Of a stretch of DNA of 64,000 bases, positions 15,777 through 24,368 are shown piece after piece. Position 1 is the first letter of the stretch, and every line of letters begins with the position of its first letter. Source of the stretch: Salinispirillum marinum (lineage in GTDB: Bacteria; Pseudomonadota; Gammaproteobacteria; Pseudomonadales; Natronospirillaceae); NCBI RefSeq assembly GCF_042651565.1, contig NZ_JBHSDF010000004.1. One strand, written 5' to 3'. The position numbers and the translations under genes are program-made. Under the pieces are notes generated by a model that did not search any database, had not been told where the DNA came from, and saw only the letters and a program-made list of their open reading frames with translations.

Positions 15777-15808
15777 CATAAAAATTATGAATTTGTTTTA
15801 TTTTTATG
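15777..15808. promoter_or_regulatory. Inverted repeat between lysR and leuC, candidate LysR operator
   Basis: CATAAAAAT at 15777-15785 and ATTTTTATG at 15800-15808 form a perfect 9-base inverted repeat with a 14-base spacer in a very AT-rich stretch. LTTR sites are dyads of the T-N11-A type placed in the divergent spacer next to the regulator gene, as here. A leuC transcript starting near this point would carry both long palindromes (15844-15955 and 16022-16131) in its leader. Confidence 0.45.
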
Positions 15809-15843
15809 CAAGCGTTAAAATTCTTTCAGCTTCAATATAGACC

Positions 15844-15955
15844 GGTTCAGGTATGGGGTAGGCCTTTGTGGGGACGCCGTAAACCCATCCATGGGGGCTC
15901 GCTGCGGACGTCCTGTCCGCAAACGCCCCACGCAGGCCCACCCCATGCCTGAACC
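15844..15955 (+). repeat. Long folded palindrome, copy A (forward)
   Basis: Outer arms 15844-15873 and 15926-15955 (30 bases each) pair at 26 positions. Inside are the conserved ACGCCGTAAA, a small hairpin CCCATCCATGGG, the conserved GGCTCGCT, then a second hairpin with stem GCGGAC/GTCCGC around a GTCCT-type loop. Copies B, C and D share the core and loops but have entirely different outer arms. It lies between lysR and leuC. Confidence 0.85.
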
Positions 15956-16021
15956 TCAACACCAAGTTTAAACCTGAAGGTGATGTCTCTTTTTTAGGCT
16001 TCATGACGACGGGTTATCGGT

Positions 16022-16131
16022 GAGAAAGGTCTGGTTGCCTTCTTCAGGGTGTGTGCCGCCAAGGATGGCGGCAACAAGCCCCCAAGGACGGGTTCACGGC
16101 GTCCCTGAATGAAGGCAACCAGTCCTTTCTC
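16022..16131 (-). repeat. Long folded palindrome, copy B (reverse)
   Basis: Outer arms 16022-16049 and 16103-16131 pair over about 28 bases with one mismatch and one bulged base. On the minus strand the core reads ACGCCGTGAACCC, a hairpin with GTCCTT loop closed by CCC/GGG, GGCTTGTT, then stem TGCCGCC/GGCGGCA around an ATCCTT-type loop. It ends 35 bp before the leuC start, so it would lie in the leuC leader. Confidence 0.85.
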
Positions 16132-16166
16132 GCTCGAAAAAATAATGAGCGTAGGAGAGTGTCAGC

Positions 16167-17597
16167 GTGGCCGGAAAAACTCTGTACGATAAATTGTGGG
16201 ACGCGCACGTCGTAGAGGCGCGTGATGATGGCAGTTGCCTGATTTATATTGACCGGCAGCTCCTGCACGAAGTTACCTCACCACAGGCTTTTGAAGGCTT
16301 GCGGATTGCCGGGCGCAAACCCTGGCGTTTAGACGCCAACATCGCCACACCCGACCATAACGTACCGACCACCGTTGAAGAACGGAAGTCCGGTATTGCG
16401 GGCATTGTTGATCCTATCTCCCGCATTCAGGTACAAACTTTGGACGACAACTGTGTTGACTTCGGCATACTGAAGTTTGATATGGGCGACGAGCGCCAGG
16501 GCATCGTCCACGTCATGGGGCCAGAGCAGGGCGCAACCTTACCCGGCATGACCATCGTCTGCGGTGACTCACACACCTCAACCCACGGCGCTTTCGGCGC
16601 ATTGGCGCACGGCATCGGCACTTCTGAAGTTGAACATGTGTTGGCGACCCAGTGCTTGATTCAGCAAAAGAGCAAAAACATGCTCGTGCGGGTAGACGGT
16701 GATCTTGGCAAAGGCGTCACCGCCAAAGACGTGGTGTTACACATTATCGGCGTTATTGGTACGGCAGGTGGAACGGGCTTTGCCATTGAGTTCGGCGGTT
16801 CGGCGATTCAAAGCTTATCCATGGAAGGCCGCATGACCGTGTGCAACATGGCCATTGAGGCTGGTGCACGGGCTGGTATGGTCGCAGTGGATCAAACCAC
16901 CATTGACTATTTTAAAGACCGTCCATTTGCGCCCAAAGGTGATTTGTGGGAGCAGGCTGTGGCCAACTGGCGCGATTTGGTCAGTGATGCCGATGCCCAG
17001 TTTGATAAAGTGGTGACGATTGATGCAAAAGACATCGAGCCACAAGTGACTTGGGGAACATCTCCCGAAATGGTGGGCGGTATTTCCAGCCGTGTGCCCA
17101 CGATGAATGACATGACCAGCGACAGTCGCCGCACCGGCCTGGCGCGTGCGCTGGAATATATGGGGTTGCAAGAAGGGCAGGCGATTACCGACATCAAGCT
17201 TGATCGGGTGTTCATAGGCTCTTGTACGAATTCGCGCATTGAAGATTTACGTGCAGCGGCGGCCGTGGTTAAAGGCAAAAAAGTGTCTGGAGGCCTGAAG
17301 CAAGCCTTGGTCGTACCCGGTTCCGGTTTGGTGAAGAAGCAAGCCGAAGCCGAAGGCTTGGATCAGATTTTCACCGCAGCGGGTTTTGAGTGGCGAGAGC
17401 CGGGCTGTTCGATGTGCTTAGCGATGAACGCCGATAAGCTGGGTGCCGGTGAACATTGCGCGTCGACCTCAAATCGTAATTTTGAAGGGCGTCAGGGCTT
17501 TGGTGGCCGTACGCATTTGGTCAGCCCGGCGATGGCAGCCGCGGCAGCGATTGCGGGTCATTTCGTTGACGTTCGGGAGTGGAGTGCTGAATCATGA
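16167..17597 (+). CDS. leuC: 3-isopropylmalate dehydratase large subunit
   Basis: A 476-residue aconitase-family protein; with LeuD it isomerises 2- to 3-isopropylmalate in leucine synthesis. Seen: TLYDKLWDAHVV at the N-terminus, the active-site GDSHTSTHGAFGALAHGIGT, and the [4Fe-4S] cysteines in GSCTNSRIEDL (about residue 351) and PGCSMCLAMN (about 413-416). The start is GTG at 16167 with GGAGAG about 11 bases upstream. The stop overlaps leuD by 4 bp. Length is normal (about 470). Copies A and B of the palindrome lie upstream. Confidence 0.97.
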   Translation: MAGKTLYDKLWDAHVVEARDDGSCLIYIDRQLLHEVTSPQAFEGLRIAGRKPWRLDANIATPDHNVPTTVEERKSGIAGIVDPISRIQVQTLDDNCVDFGILKFDMGDERQGIVHVMGPEQGATLPGMTIVCGDSHTSTHGAFGALAHGIGTSEVEHVLATQCLIQQKSKNMLVRVDGDLGKGVTAKDVVLHIIGVIGTAGGTGFAIEFGGSAIQSLSMEGRMTVCNMAIEAGARAGMVAVDQTTIDYFKDRPFAPKGDLWEQAVANWRDLVSDADAQFDKVVTIDAKDIEPQVTWGTSPEMVGGISSRVPTMNDMTSDSRRTGLARALEYMGLQEGQAITDIKLDRVFIGSCTNSRIEDLRAAAAVVKGKKVSGGLKQALVVPGSGLVKKQAEAEGLDQIFTAAGFEWREPGCSMCLAMNADKLGAGEHCASTSNRNFEGRQGFGGRTHLVSPAMAAAAAIAGHFVDVREWSAES

Positions 17598-18229
17598 AAG
17601 CATTAACTGTACATCAGGGCTTGGTCGCCCCTATGGATCGTGCCAACGTTGACACGGACATGATCATTCCTAAACAATTTTTGAAGTCGATTAAACGCAG
17701 TGGCTTCGGGCCTAACTTGTTTGACGAGTTGCGTTATCTGGACGAAGGGCAGCCGGGCATGGATAACAGTCAGCGCCCGTTGAATCCTGACTTTCCGTTG
17801 AATCACGAGCGTTATCAAGGCGCTAGCATTTTGCTGGCGCGGGAGAATTTCGGTTGTGGGTCGAGCCGTGAGCATGCGCCTTGGGCGTTGGAAGATTACG
17901 GTTTTCGGGTGATCATTTCGTCCAGTTATGCCGACATTTTCTACAACAATTGTTTTAAGAATGGCATCCTGCCGGTTGTGTTGCCGGAGGCGGCTGTGGC
18001 GCAGTTATTTGCGGCGATGTATGCAGAGCCGGGTTTTCAGTTGACGGTGGATTTGCCAGCGCAAGAAGTGCGTACCTCTACCGGTCAGGTTTGGGCTTTT
18101 GAGGTCGATGGTTTCCGTAAGCATTGTTTGGTGAATGGCCTCGATGATATTGGTTTGACGCTGGAGCGCGCGGATAAGATTCGCGCCTACGAGGCGAAAC
18201 GCAAGGCACAAGCGCCTTGGCTTTTTTAG
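17594..18229 (+). CDS. leuD: 3-isopropylmalate dehydratase small subunit
   Basis: A 211-residue LeuD, the swivel-domain partner of LeuC. Recognised by DRANVDTDMIIPKQFLKSI near residue 14, the NFGCGSSREHAPWAL block near 88-102 and the FYNNCFKNGILPV segment. The start ATG overlaps the leuC stop (ATGA), so the two subunits are translated together. A 450-bp spacer with two long palindromes separates it from leuB, where closer spacing would be usual. Confidence 0.97.
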   Translation: MKALTVHQGLVAPMDRANVDTDMIIPKQFLKSIKRSGFGPNLFDELRYLDEGQPGMDNSQRPLNPDFPLNHERYQGASILLARENFGCGSSREHAPWALEDYGFRVIISSSYADIFYNNCFKNGILPVVLPEAAVAQLFAAMYAEPGFQLTVDLPAQEVRTSTGQVWAFEVDGFRKHCLVNGLDDIGLTLERADKIRAYEAKRKAQAPWLF

Positions 18230-18240
18230 TCCTCCGCGAT

Positions 18241-18355
18241 GTCGATGGATAGCCGGTATGCTGTTCGCGGGACGCCGTGAACCCATCCATGGGGGCTCGC
18301 TGCCGCCGTCCTGGCGGCAGGACGCACGCTTACAGCATACCGGCTATCCGCCGAC
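18241..18355 (+). repeat. Long folded palindrome, copy C (forward), just after leuD
   Basis: Outer arms 18241-18264 and 18332-18355 pair at 22 of 24 positions; their sequence is unrelated to the arms of A, B or D. The core has ACGCCGTGAA, hairpin CCCATCCATGGG, GGCTCGCT, then stem TGCCGCC/GGCGGCA with a GTCCT loop. It starts 11 bp after the leuD stop; there is no T-tract, so it is not a standard intrinsic terminator. Confidence 0.85.
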
Positions 18356-18444
18356 ACGGTAGCTGGTAACCCTGGGCAATGAAAAGAGCACGCCTAGCCT
18401 TAGTTTTCTTGCCTTAGTATGTAGAGCCTTGATAGTAATCGTTC

Positions 18445-18629
18445 GGTTGAGGGGTGGTAGGTAGGCGTTTCATGGCGTTTGCGGACAGGACAAATTCGTC
18501 AGGAACGAATTTGCACGACCGTAGGGAGCCCGAAGGGTCAGGCGCATGGATGCGCCTGATACGTCCGCAACGAGCCTACATGGATGTATTTACGGCGTCC
18601 ATGCAACGCCTACCTACCACCGCTCAACC
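18445..18629 (-). repeat. Long folded palindrome, copy D (reverse), with extra nested hairpins
   Basis: Outer arms 18445-18475 and 18599-18629 pair at 29 of 31 positions. Inside, TACATGGATGTA (18577-18588) is the first small hairpin and GCGGAC (18481-18486) pairs with GTCCGC (18563-18568) as the second. The loop of that second stem carries about 75 extra bases with two further perfect hairpins: 18491-18513 (stem CAAATTCGT) and 18538-18559 (stem TCAGGCGCAT around CC, plus strand TCAGGCGCATGG...). It ends 50 bp before leuB. The 18356-18444 stretch between C and D shows no gene. Confidence 0.85.
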
Positions 18630-18679
18630 TAGTAAGAATTATGGACTTGGTAGGTCCGAACAGGATTAGGAGAAGGTAA

Positions 18680-19759
<1,080 letters not shown>

Positions 19760-19767
19760 GGAATATC

Positions 19768-20877
19768 ATGTTAAAAGTAGGATTAGTAGGATGGCGCGGA
19801 ATGGTCGGTTCCGTATTGATGGATCGCATGCGCGCCGAAAACGACTTTGCCAACATTGAACCTGTGTTTTTCAGCACGTCGCAAGTCGGCATCGCTGGCC
19901 CTGACGTAGGCAAAGACACACCCTTATTACAGGATGCGCGTGACCTCAAAGCTCTGCAGGCGATGGACGTCATCATCACCTGCCAAGGTGGCGATTACAC
20001 CACGGAGGTGTATCAGCCGCTGCGTGATGCTGGCTGGAACGGTTACTGGATTGATGCCGCATCAACCCTGCGCATGAAAGACGATGCCGTGTTGATTCTC
20101 GACCCCGTTAACCGCAAGGTGCTGGACGATGCACTCGCCAATGGCGTGAAAACCTTTGTGGGTGGCAATTGCACTGTATCCCTCATGCTGATTGCCCTAG
20201 GCGGTCTGTTTGAGCAAGACCTCATCGAGTGGGTCAGCCCCATGACCTATCAGGCCGCTTCCGGTGCGGGTGCGCAGAATATGAAAGAGCTGATTCAGCA
20301 GATGGGTGCCATCAATGCTAAGGTGGCCGACCAGGTCAATGACCCTGCCTCCGCCATTTTGGAAGTGGACCGTATGGTCGCTGAAACCATGCGTGCTGAT
20401 GACTTTCCGAAACAGCATTTCGGTGCCGCATTAGCAGGCAGTTTGATTCCGTGGATCGATAAAGCCATGGACAGCGGACAAAGCAAAGAAGAGTGGAAAG
20501 CACAGGTTGAGACCAACAAGATACTTGGTCGTTCCGATCGGCAGATTCCAATTGATGGTATCTGCGTACGCATCGGTGCCATGCGTTGTCACAGCCAGGC
20601 GTTGACCATCAAGTTGAAGAAAGATCTGCCCGTGGGTGAAATCGAACAGATTTTGGCGACGCACAACGATTGGGTCAAAGTGGTACCAAACGACCGTGAG
20701 CTAAGCATTGCCGAGTTGTCGCCCGCGAAAGTGACCGGTACGCTGAGTGTGCCCATTGGTCGAATCCGCAAACTGAACATGGGGCCAGAATATATTTCTG
20801 CGTTTACCGTAGGTGATCAGCTGTTGTGGGGGGCGGCGGAGCCGTTGCGCCGGATGCTCAACATTTTGCAGGGTTAA
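19768..20877 (+). CDS. asd: Aspartate-semialdehyde dehydrogenase
   Basis: A 369-residue enterobacterial-type Asd, which reduces aspartyl phosphate to the semialdehyde for lysine, threonine, methionine and peptidoglycan. Seen: the NADP loop VGWRGMVGSVLMDRM, catalytic Cys in GGNCTVSLML (about residue 134) and the IRIGAMRCHSQALTIKL-like segment (reads VRIGAMRCHSQALTIKL) with the active-site His. I choose ATG 19768 (GTGAGG about 7 bases upstream) over an in-frame GTG at 19756. An intrinsic terminator follows at 20956. Confidence 0.96.
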   Translation: MLKVGLVGWRGMVGSVLMDRMRAENDFANIEPVFFSTSQVGIAGPDVGKDTPLLQDARDLKALQAMDVIITCQGGDYTTEVYQPLRDAGWNGYWIDAASTLRMKDDAVLILDPVNRKVLDDALANGVKTFVGGNCTVSLMLIALGGLFEQDLIEWVSPMTYQAASGAGAQNMKELIQQMGAINAKVADQVNDPASAILEVDRMVAETMRADDFPKQHFGAALAGSLIPWIDKAMDSGQSKEEWKAQVETNKILGRSDRQIPIDGICVRIGAMRCHSQALTIKLKKDLPVGEIEQILATHNDWVKVVPNDRELSIAELSPAKVTGTLSVPIGRIRKLNMGPEYISAFTVGDQLLWGAAEPLRRMLNILQG

Positions 20878-21234
20878 AACCAGCTTTTCGCTATTGTGGT
20901 TTTAAGAGCAAAGTGCACCTTTTCTCAAGCTGGCGAAAAATTGACGCAATAATCGAAAGGCGGCAGCAATGTCGCCTTTTTTATTGCCGAGATATTCAGT
21001 GTTTTCGTCCAAAATGTGCGCTATGTCAGAAAACCGGCGTTTTCATGTGGCACATAGGTTGCAGGAAGGTTGCGGAATACCGTCAACTGTTCAATACTTG
21101 GCGGGCTATCGGAAGTGTCGGGTCATTCATACATAATGAGTTTCGGTACGGCGATGGGGTAAGACGTTGAACGACGAACATCAGACCTGTTGTTAACCCT
21201 CCCATTGTTGTGCCGTTGTTAAAGGAAAGAGTTT
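20878..21234. other. Spacer between asd and fimV
   Basis: 357 bases with no convincing gene. The first part holds the asd terminator. The rest is unremarkable mixed sequence that presumably contains the fimV promoter, but I see no strong -35/-10 pair. A 114-codon open frame spanning the asd end (20826-21170) has no ribosome site or protein-like composition. Confidence 0.5.
20956..20982 (+). terminator. Intrinsic terminator after asd
   Basis: AAAGGCG and CGCCTTT pair around a 10-base loop and are followed by a T run (CGCCTTTTTT). It lies 79 bp after the asd stop. Confidence 0.85.
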
Positions 21235-24225
21235 ATGGCGCGCTTGTCAGCGGTGGTCAGTGCAATCACATTTTTATTCATGGCGAGTTTGGCTTCTGCC
21301 GTTGGCTTGGGCGAAATTACGCTGCGGTCAGCGCTCACCGAGCCATTAGATGCACAGATCCGAATTACCAGTCCCGGTGACCTGAGCCCGGAGGAACTGA
21401 CTGCTCGCTTAGCCAGTGCGGCTGAGTTTTCACGCGCCGGTATTGAACGTCCGTTATTCCTGACCGAGCTGCGTTTTAATGTTGCCGAGCGAGACGGGCA
21501 ATTTTGGGTGGATGTGACGTCCGCCAACCCGGTTGAAGAACCCTTCTTGGATTTTCTGGTTGAACTGGCTTGGCCTGGTGGCCGGTTGTTGCGTGAATAT
21601 ACCTTATTGCTCGACCCGCCAGTGTTCGCACCGGGCGAAGCACCTGCCCAAGTGTTCCAAGGTCAAGACCCCAGCTTTAGCCAGCAAGCGCCGACACCAA
21701 CGGTAGAGACAGCGCCGCCGGTTGCTCCTTCTGTGGAAACGCCTGCCGTGCAAGAGCCGGTTGAGCCACCAACAGTACCTCCTACCGTAGCACGCGAAGA
21801 AACCTTGGCGGATGATCAATACCGTGTCTTGAACAATGATACCTTGTGGGAAATTGCCCTGCAGGCCCGGTCCGATGCTACGCAGACGCCTCAACAAATT
21901 ATGCTGGCGATTCAAGATTTAAACCCGGATGCGTTCATTAACAACAACATCAACCGGGTAAAAGCGGGCTCTCTATTAACACTGCCGAATGGCGAGCAGG
22001 TGTTGGTGCGCAGTCAAGCGCAAGCCGTTCAGGAAGTTGATCGCCAAAATCGCGCCTTCCGTGGCTTACCACCGCCGGGCCAACAGCAAGCTACCGCCAG
22101 CGGTGATGCCGCTTCGGCCACGGCCAGCAGCACACCGCGTAATCCGGACGGTTTCTTGGAAATCGTCGGCTCCGCCAGTGATGCTTCAGAAGGCACGGCC
22201 GATGGGGCCACTCAACAAGCTGAATTGGCTCGGGTACAAAACGAACTGGCCATTCAGCAAGAGTTGAACGACGAGTTGCGGCGCCAGAATGAACAGCAAT
22301 TGTCCCGTTTGAACGAACTGGAAGAGCAGGTTCGTTTGTTGACCCAGATGATGGAGCTGCAGAGTGCGGCAGCGGCCGAAATGCAAGAGGCTGCGCGTGC
22401 CTTGCAACAGCAAGCACAGGCCAATCAACAGATGTCGCCAGCGGCGCCCGTACTTGAACCACAACCTGCGGTTTCCTTTATGGATCGTGCTATGCAGGTG
22501 TGGAATAGACTGTCTGCATGGTTGATGATTCCAACCAATGCCTTGATCGTTGCTCTGGGTGCCGTGCTGGCGTTAGGGTTGATCTTACTGGCGCGCCGCC
22601 GTCGCGATGCTGTGGAAGATGAGGTCGAAGAATTACTGGATGATGCAGAAGACGTCCTGCTGCATGATGATCCTTACCAAGATTTGGCCGACGAAGATAC
22701 CGACTACACCGAGGATGAGCTGAGCGATGACGTTGAGCCTGTTACGTCTGCGCAAGAAAGTAACCCGTCGGTTGCAGAAGCCCTGGAAAATGCTGAGTTG
22801 TATATGGCCTTTCAACGCCATGACGAAGCAGAGACGGTACTGAAGCAAGCGTTGGCGGAAGAGCCAGCAAACCGGGACGTGCGGCTGAAACTGCTTGAGC
22901 TGTATGCTGAGACAGGCCGAGTTGATGAATTTGATGCCTTGGCTGCCGAGTTAACGCCAGCCGAAAAGGACGATGTGGCGCGCTTACGCTCTGTAATGCA
23001 AAAGCTTGGCACTGGTTTGGGTGTTGGCGCGGGCAGTGCAGCATTTGCGTCGGCTGTTGAGACGCCTGCGGAAGAAGATTTTGCCGATTTAGATCTCGAT
23101 CTGGACATGGACGATGATGCGTCTTGGTCAGCTTCGGCATCAACGGATTCCGATGACGCCTTTGATTTGGATATGGCCAGTGACCCGGATGCGTTAGCCG
23201 ACACGGAAGATGATCTGGATCTCAGTGATGCCCTTAATGATGACTTTGACAAAGAACTGGACGAAGCGCTGAGCGAGGAACTGACTGATTTAGTCATGCC
23301 TACTCTGGCTGAAGACGATGAAGACAGTGATTTGGATCTTGATTTGTCTGACATGGACGTTCCCGATTTGAACGTGCCAGAATTAGACGATGAAGCCGAC
23401 ATTCCCCTAGTGGATGTGCCGGCAAATCCGTCAGCAGCCATCGACGAAGACGACCTTGATCCCGAAATAGCCGCCGCATTGGCGACTACGGAAGCGGACG
23501 CTCATTTAGATACCGAATTGGATGAGTTGGGTGATTTGTCAGACCTCGATTTAGACGCCTTATCACTCGATGATGCAGAAGAAGACGTGCTGGACGTTGC
23601 CAGCTTACTGGAAGAGGACGACGAACCAGTAGACGAGCCGTTACGCAGCGCCTCTATGGATGATGATTTTTCAAAATCATTATCGGATACGTTGGACGAG
23701 TTGTCGGATGAGCCGGAGCAGGGCGTGTCTGCGGCAACAGTCCCTTATGTTGCCGATGAAGAAGATTCAGGTCTGGATGATGACGGCTTTGCCGATCTCG
23801 GTGAGTTGGATGATCTGGATGATATGTTGGATACCGAACGTTTTGTGGAGTCGTCGGGTGAAACGCCGTTGACCGAAGGCGGATTGGACGATTTCGATCT
23901 GCAAGATGACGTCATGTCATTTTCGGCGCGTGACGATGTTGATACCGGCGAAGAACGCCCGGCTGATGTTGGCTTGGATGACTTGTCAGAGCTTGATGAG
24001 ATGGCCGAGGCCGGTGGCACGTCGGGTGCTGCGGAAAGCGACGAATGGGATGATGATTTCGACTTTTTAGCCGGTTCGGATGAAATAGCAACGAAGTTGG
24101 ATTTGGCGCGTGCCTACATTGATATGGATGATGTGGAAGGGGCGAAAGATATTCTCAATGAAGTGGTTGAAGAGGGTAACGAGGAGCAGAAGGCGGCGGC
24201 AGAGGCGCTGCTGCGGAAGCTATAA
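21235..24225 (+). CDS. fimV: FimV-like polar peptidoglycan-binding hub protein
   Basis: A 996-residue FimV homologue. A signal peptide (about residues 1-23, ending ASLASA) precedes the conserved periplasmic domain beginning VGLGEITLRSALTEPLDAQI. Next are a Pro/Val-rich linker (about 140-190), a LysM domain (about 198-253), a coiled coil (about 325-395), one membrane helix (about 429-452, ending ARRRR), and a very long Asp/Glu-rich cytoplasmic region. It ends with a FimV C-terminal motif, KLDLARAYIDMDDVEGAKDI. In Pseudomonas FimV organises type IV pili, twitching and polar signalling. The locus position asd-fimV-truA matches Pseudomonas. The acidic region has many short DLDL/DDLD repeats and is likely length-variable. 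Confidence 0.95.
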   Translation: MARLSAVVSAITFLFMASLASAVGLGEITLRSALTEPLDAQIRITSPGDLSPEELTARLASAAEFSRAGIERPLFLTELRFNVAERDGQFWVDVTSANPVEEPFLDFLVELAWPGGRLLREYTLLLDPPVFAPGEAPAQVFQGQDPSFSQQAPTPTVETAPPVAPSVETPAVQEPVEPPTVPPTVAREETLADDQYRVLNNDTLWEIALQARSDATQTPQQIMLAIQDLNPDAFINNNINRVKAGSLLTLPNGEQVLVRSQAQAVQEVDRQNRAFRGLPPPGQQQATASGDAASATASSTPRNPDGFLEIVGSASDASEGTADGATQQAELARVQNELAIQQELNDELRRQNEQQLSRLNELEEQVRLLTQMMELQSAAAAEMQEAARALQQQAQANQQMSPAAPVLEPQPAVSFMDRAMQVWNRLSAWLMIPTNALIVALGAVLALGLILLARRRRDAVEDEVEELLDDAEDVLLHDDPYQDLADEDTDYTEDELSDDVEPVTSAQESNPSVAEALENAELYMAFQRHDEAETVLKQALAEEPANRDVRLKLLELYAETGRVDEFDALAAELTPAEKDDVARLRSVMQKLGTGLGVGAGSAAFASAVETPAEEDFADLDLDLDMDDDASWSASASTDSDDAFDLDMASDPDALADTEDDLDLSDALNDDFDKELDEALSEELTDLVMPTLAEDDEDSDLDLDLSDMDVPDLNVPELDDEADIPLVDVPANPSAAIDEDDLDPEIAAALATTEADAHLDTELDELGDLSDLDLDALSLDDAEEDVLDVASLLEEDDEPVDEPLRSASMDDDFSKSLSDTLDELSDEPEQGVSAATVPYVADEEDSGLDDDGFADLGELDDLDDMLDTERFVESSGETPLTEGGLDDFDLQDDVMSFSARDDVDTGEERPADVGLDDLSELDEMAEAGGTSGAAESDEWDDDFDFLAGSDEIATKLDLARAYIDMDDVEGAKDILNEVVEEGNEEQKAAAEALLRKL

Positions 24226-24231
24226 AACTTT

Positions 24232-24256
24232 GGCTTTCGGGGTGTGCCTGCGCTCG
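24232..24256 (+). repeat. Dispersed 25-base repeat, copy 1 (after fimV)
   Basis: GGCTTTCGGGGTGTGCCTGC plus five bases. It matches 22 of 25 positions of the sequence at 45144-45168, which lies after rplS. Both sit just downstream of a gene end. Function unknown. Confidence 0.6.
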
Positions 24257-24300
24257 ATTCATTGGATATAGGCTTCAATCATCTATAATTGGATAACATG

Positions 24301-24327
24301 AAAAAAACCGGCTCTGGCCGGTTTTTT
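24301..24327 (+). terminator. Intrinsic terminator after fimV
   Basis: AAAAAACCGG pairs with CCGGTTTTTT around CTCTGG and is followed by a T run; the A/T arms make it usable in both directions. It lies 76 bp after the fimV stop and 42 bp before truA. Confidence 0.88.
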
Positions 24328-24368
24328 TGGGCTTGAATCAAACTAAACGATTAAGTTAAGATTGGCAC

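Noticed and set aside
15844..18629. Palindromes A-D as plain intrinsic terminators or insertion-sequence ends
   Set aside because: None has a T-tract, two lie upstream of leuC, the arms differ between copies, and there is no transposase frame inside any of them.
20826..21170. Plus-strand frame of 114 codons across the asd end and terminator
   Set aside because: It begins inside asd, runs through a terminator hairpin and has no ribosome site or homology that I recognise.
22812..24020. Long minus-strand Ser-rich open frames opposite fimV
   Set aside because: They are mirror images of the Asp/Glu-rich codons of fimV and lack starts with ribosome sites.
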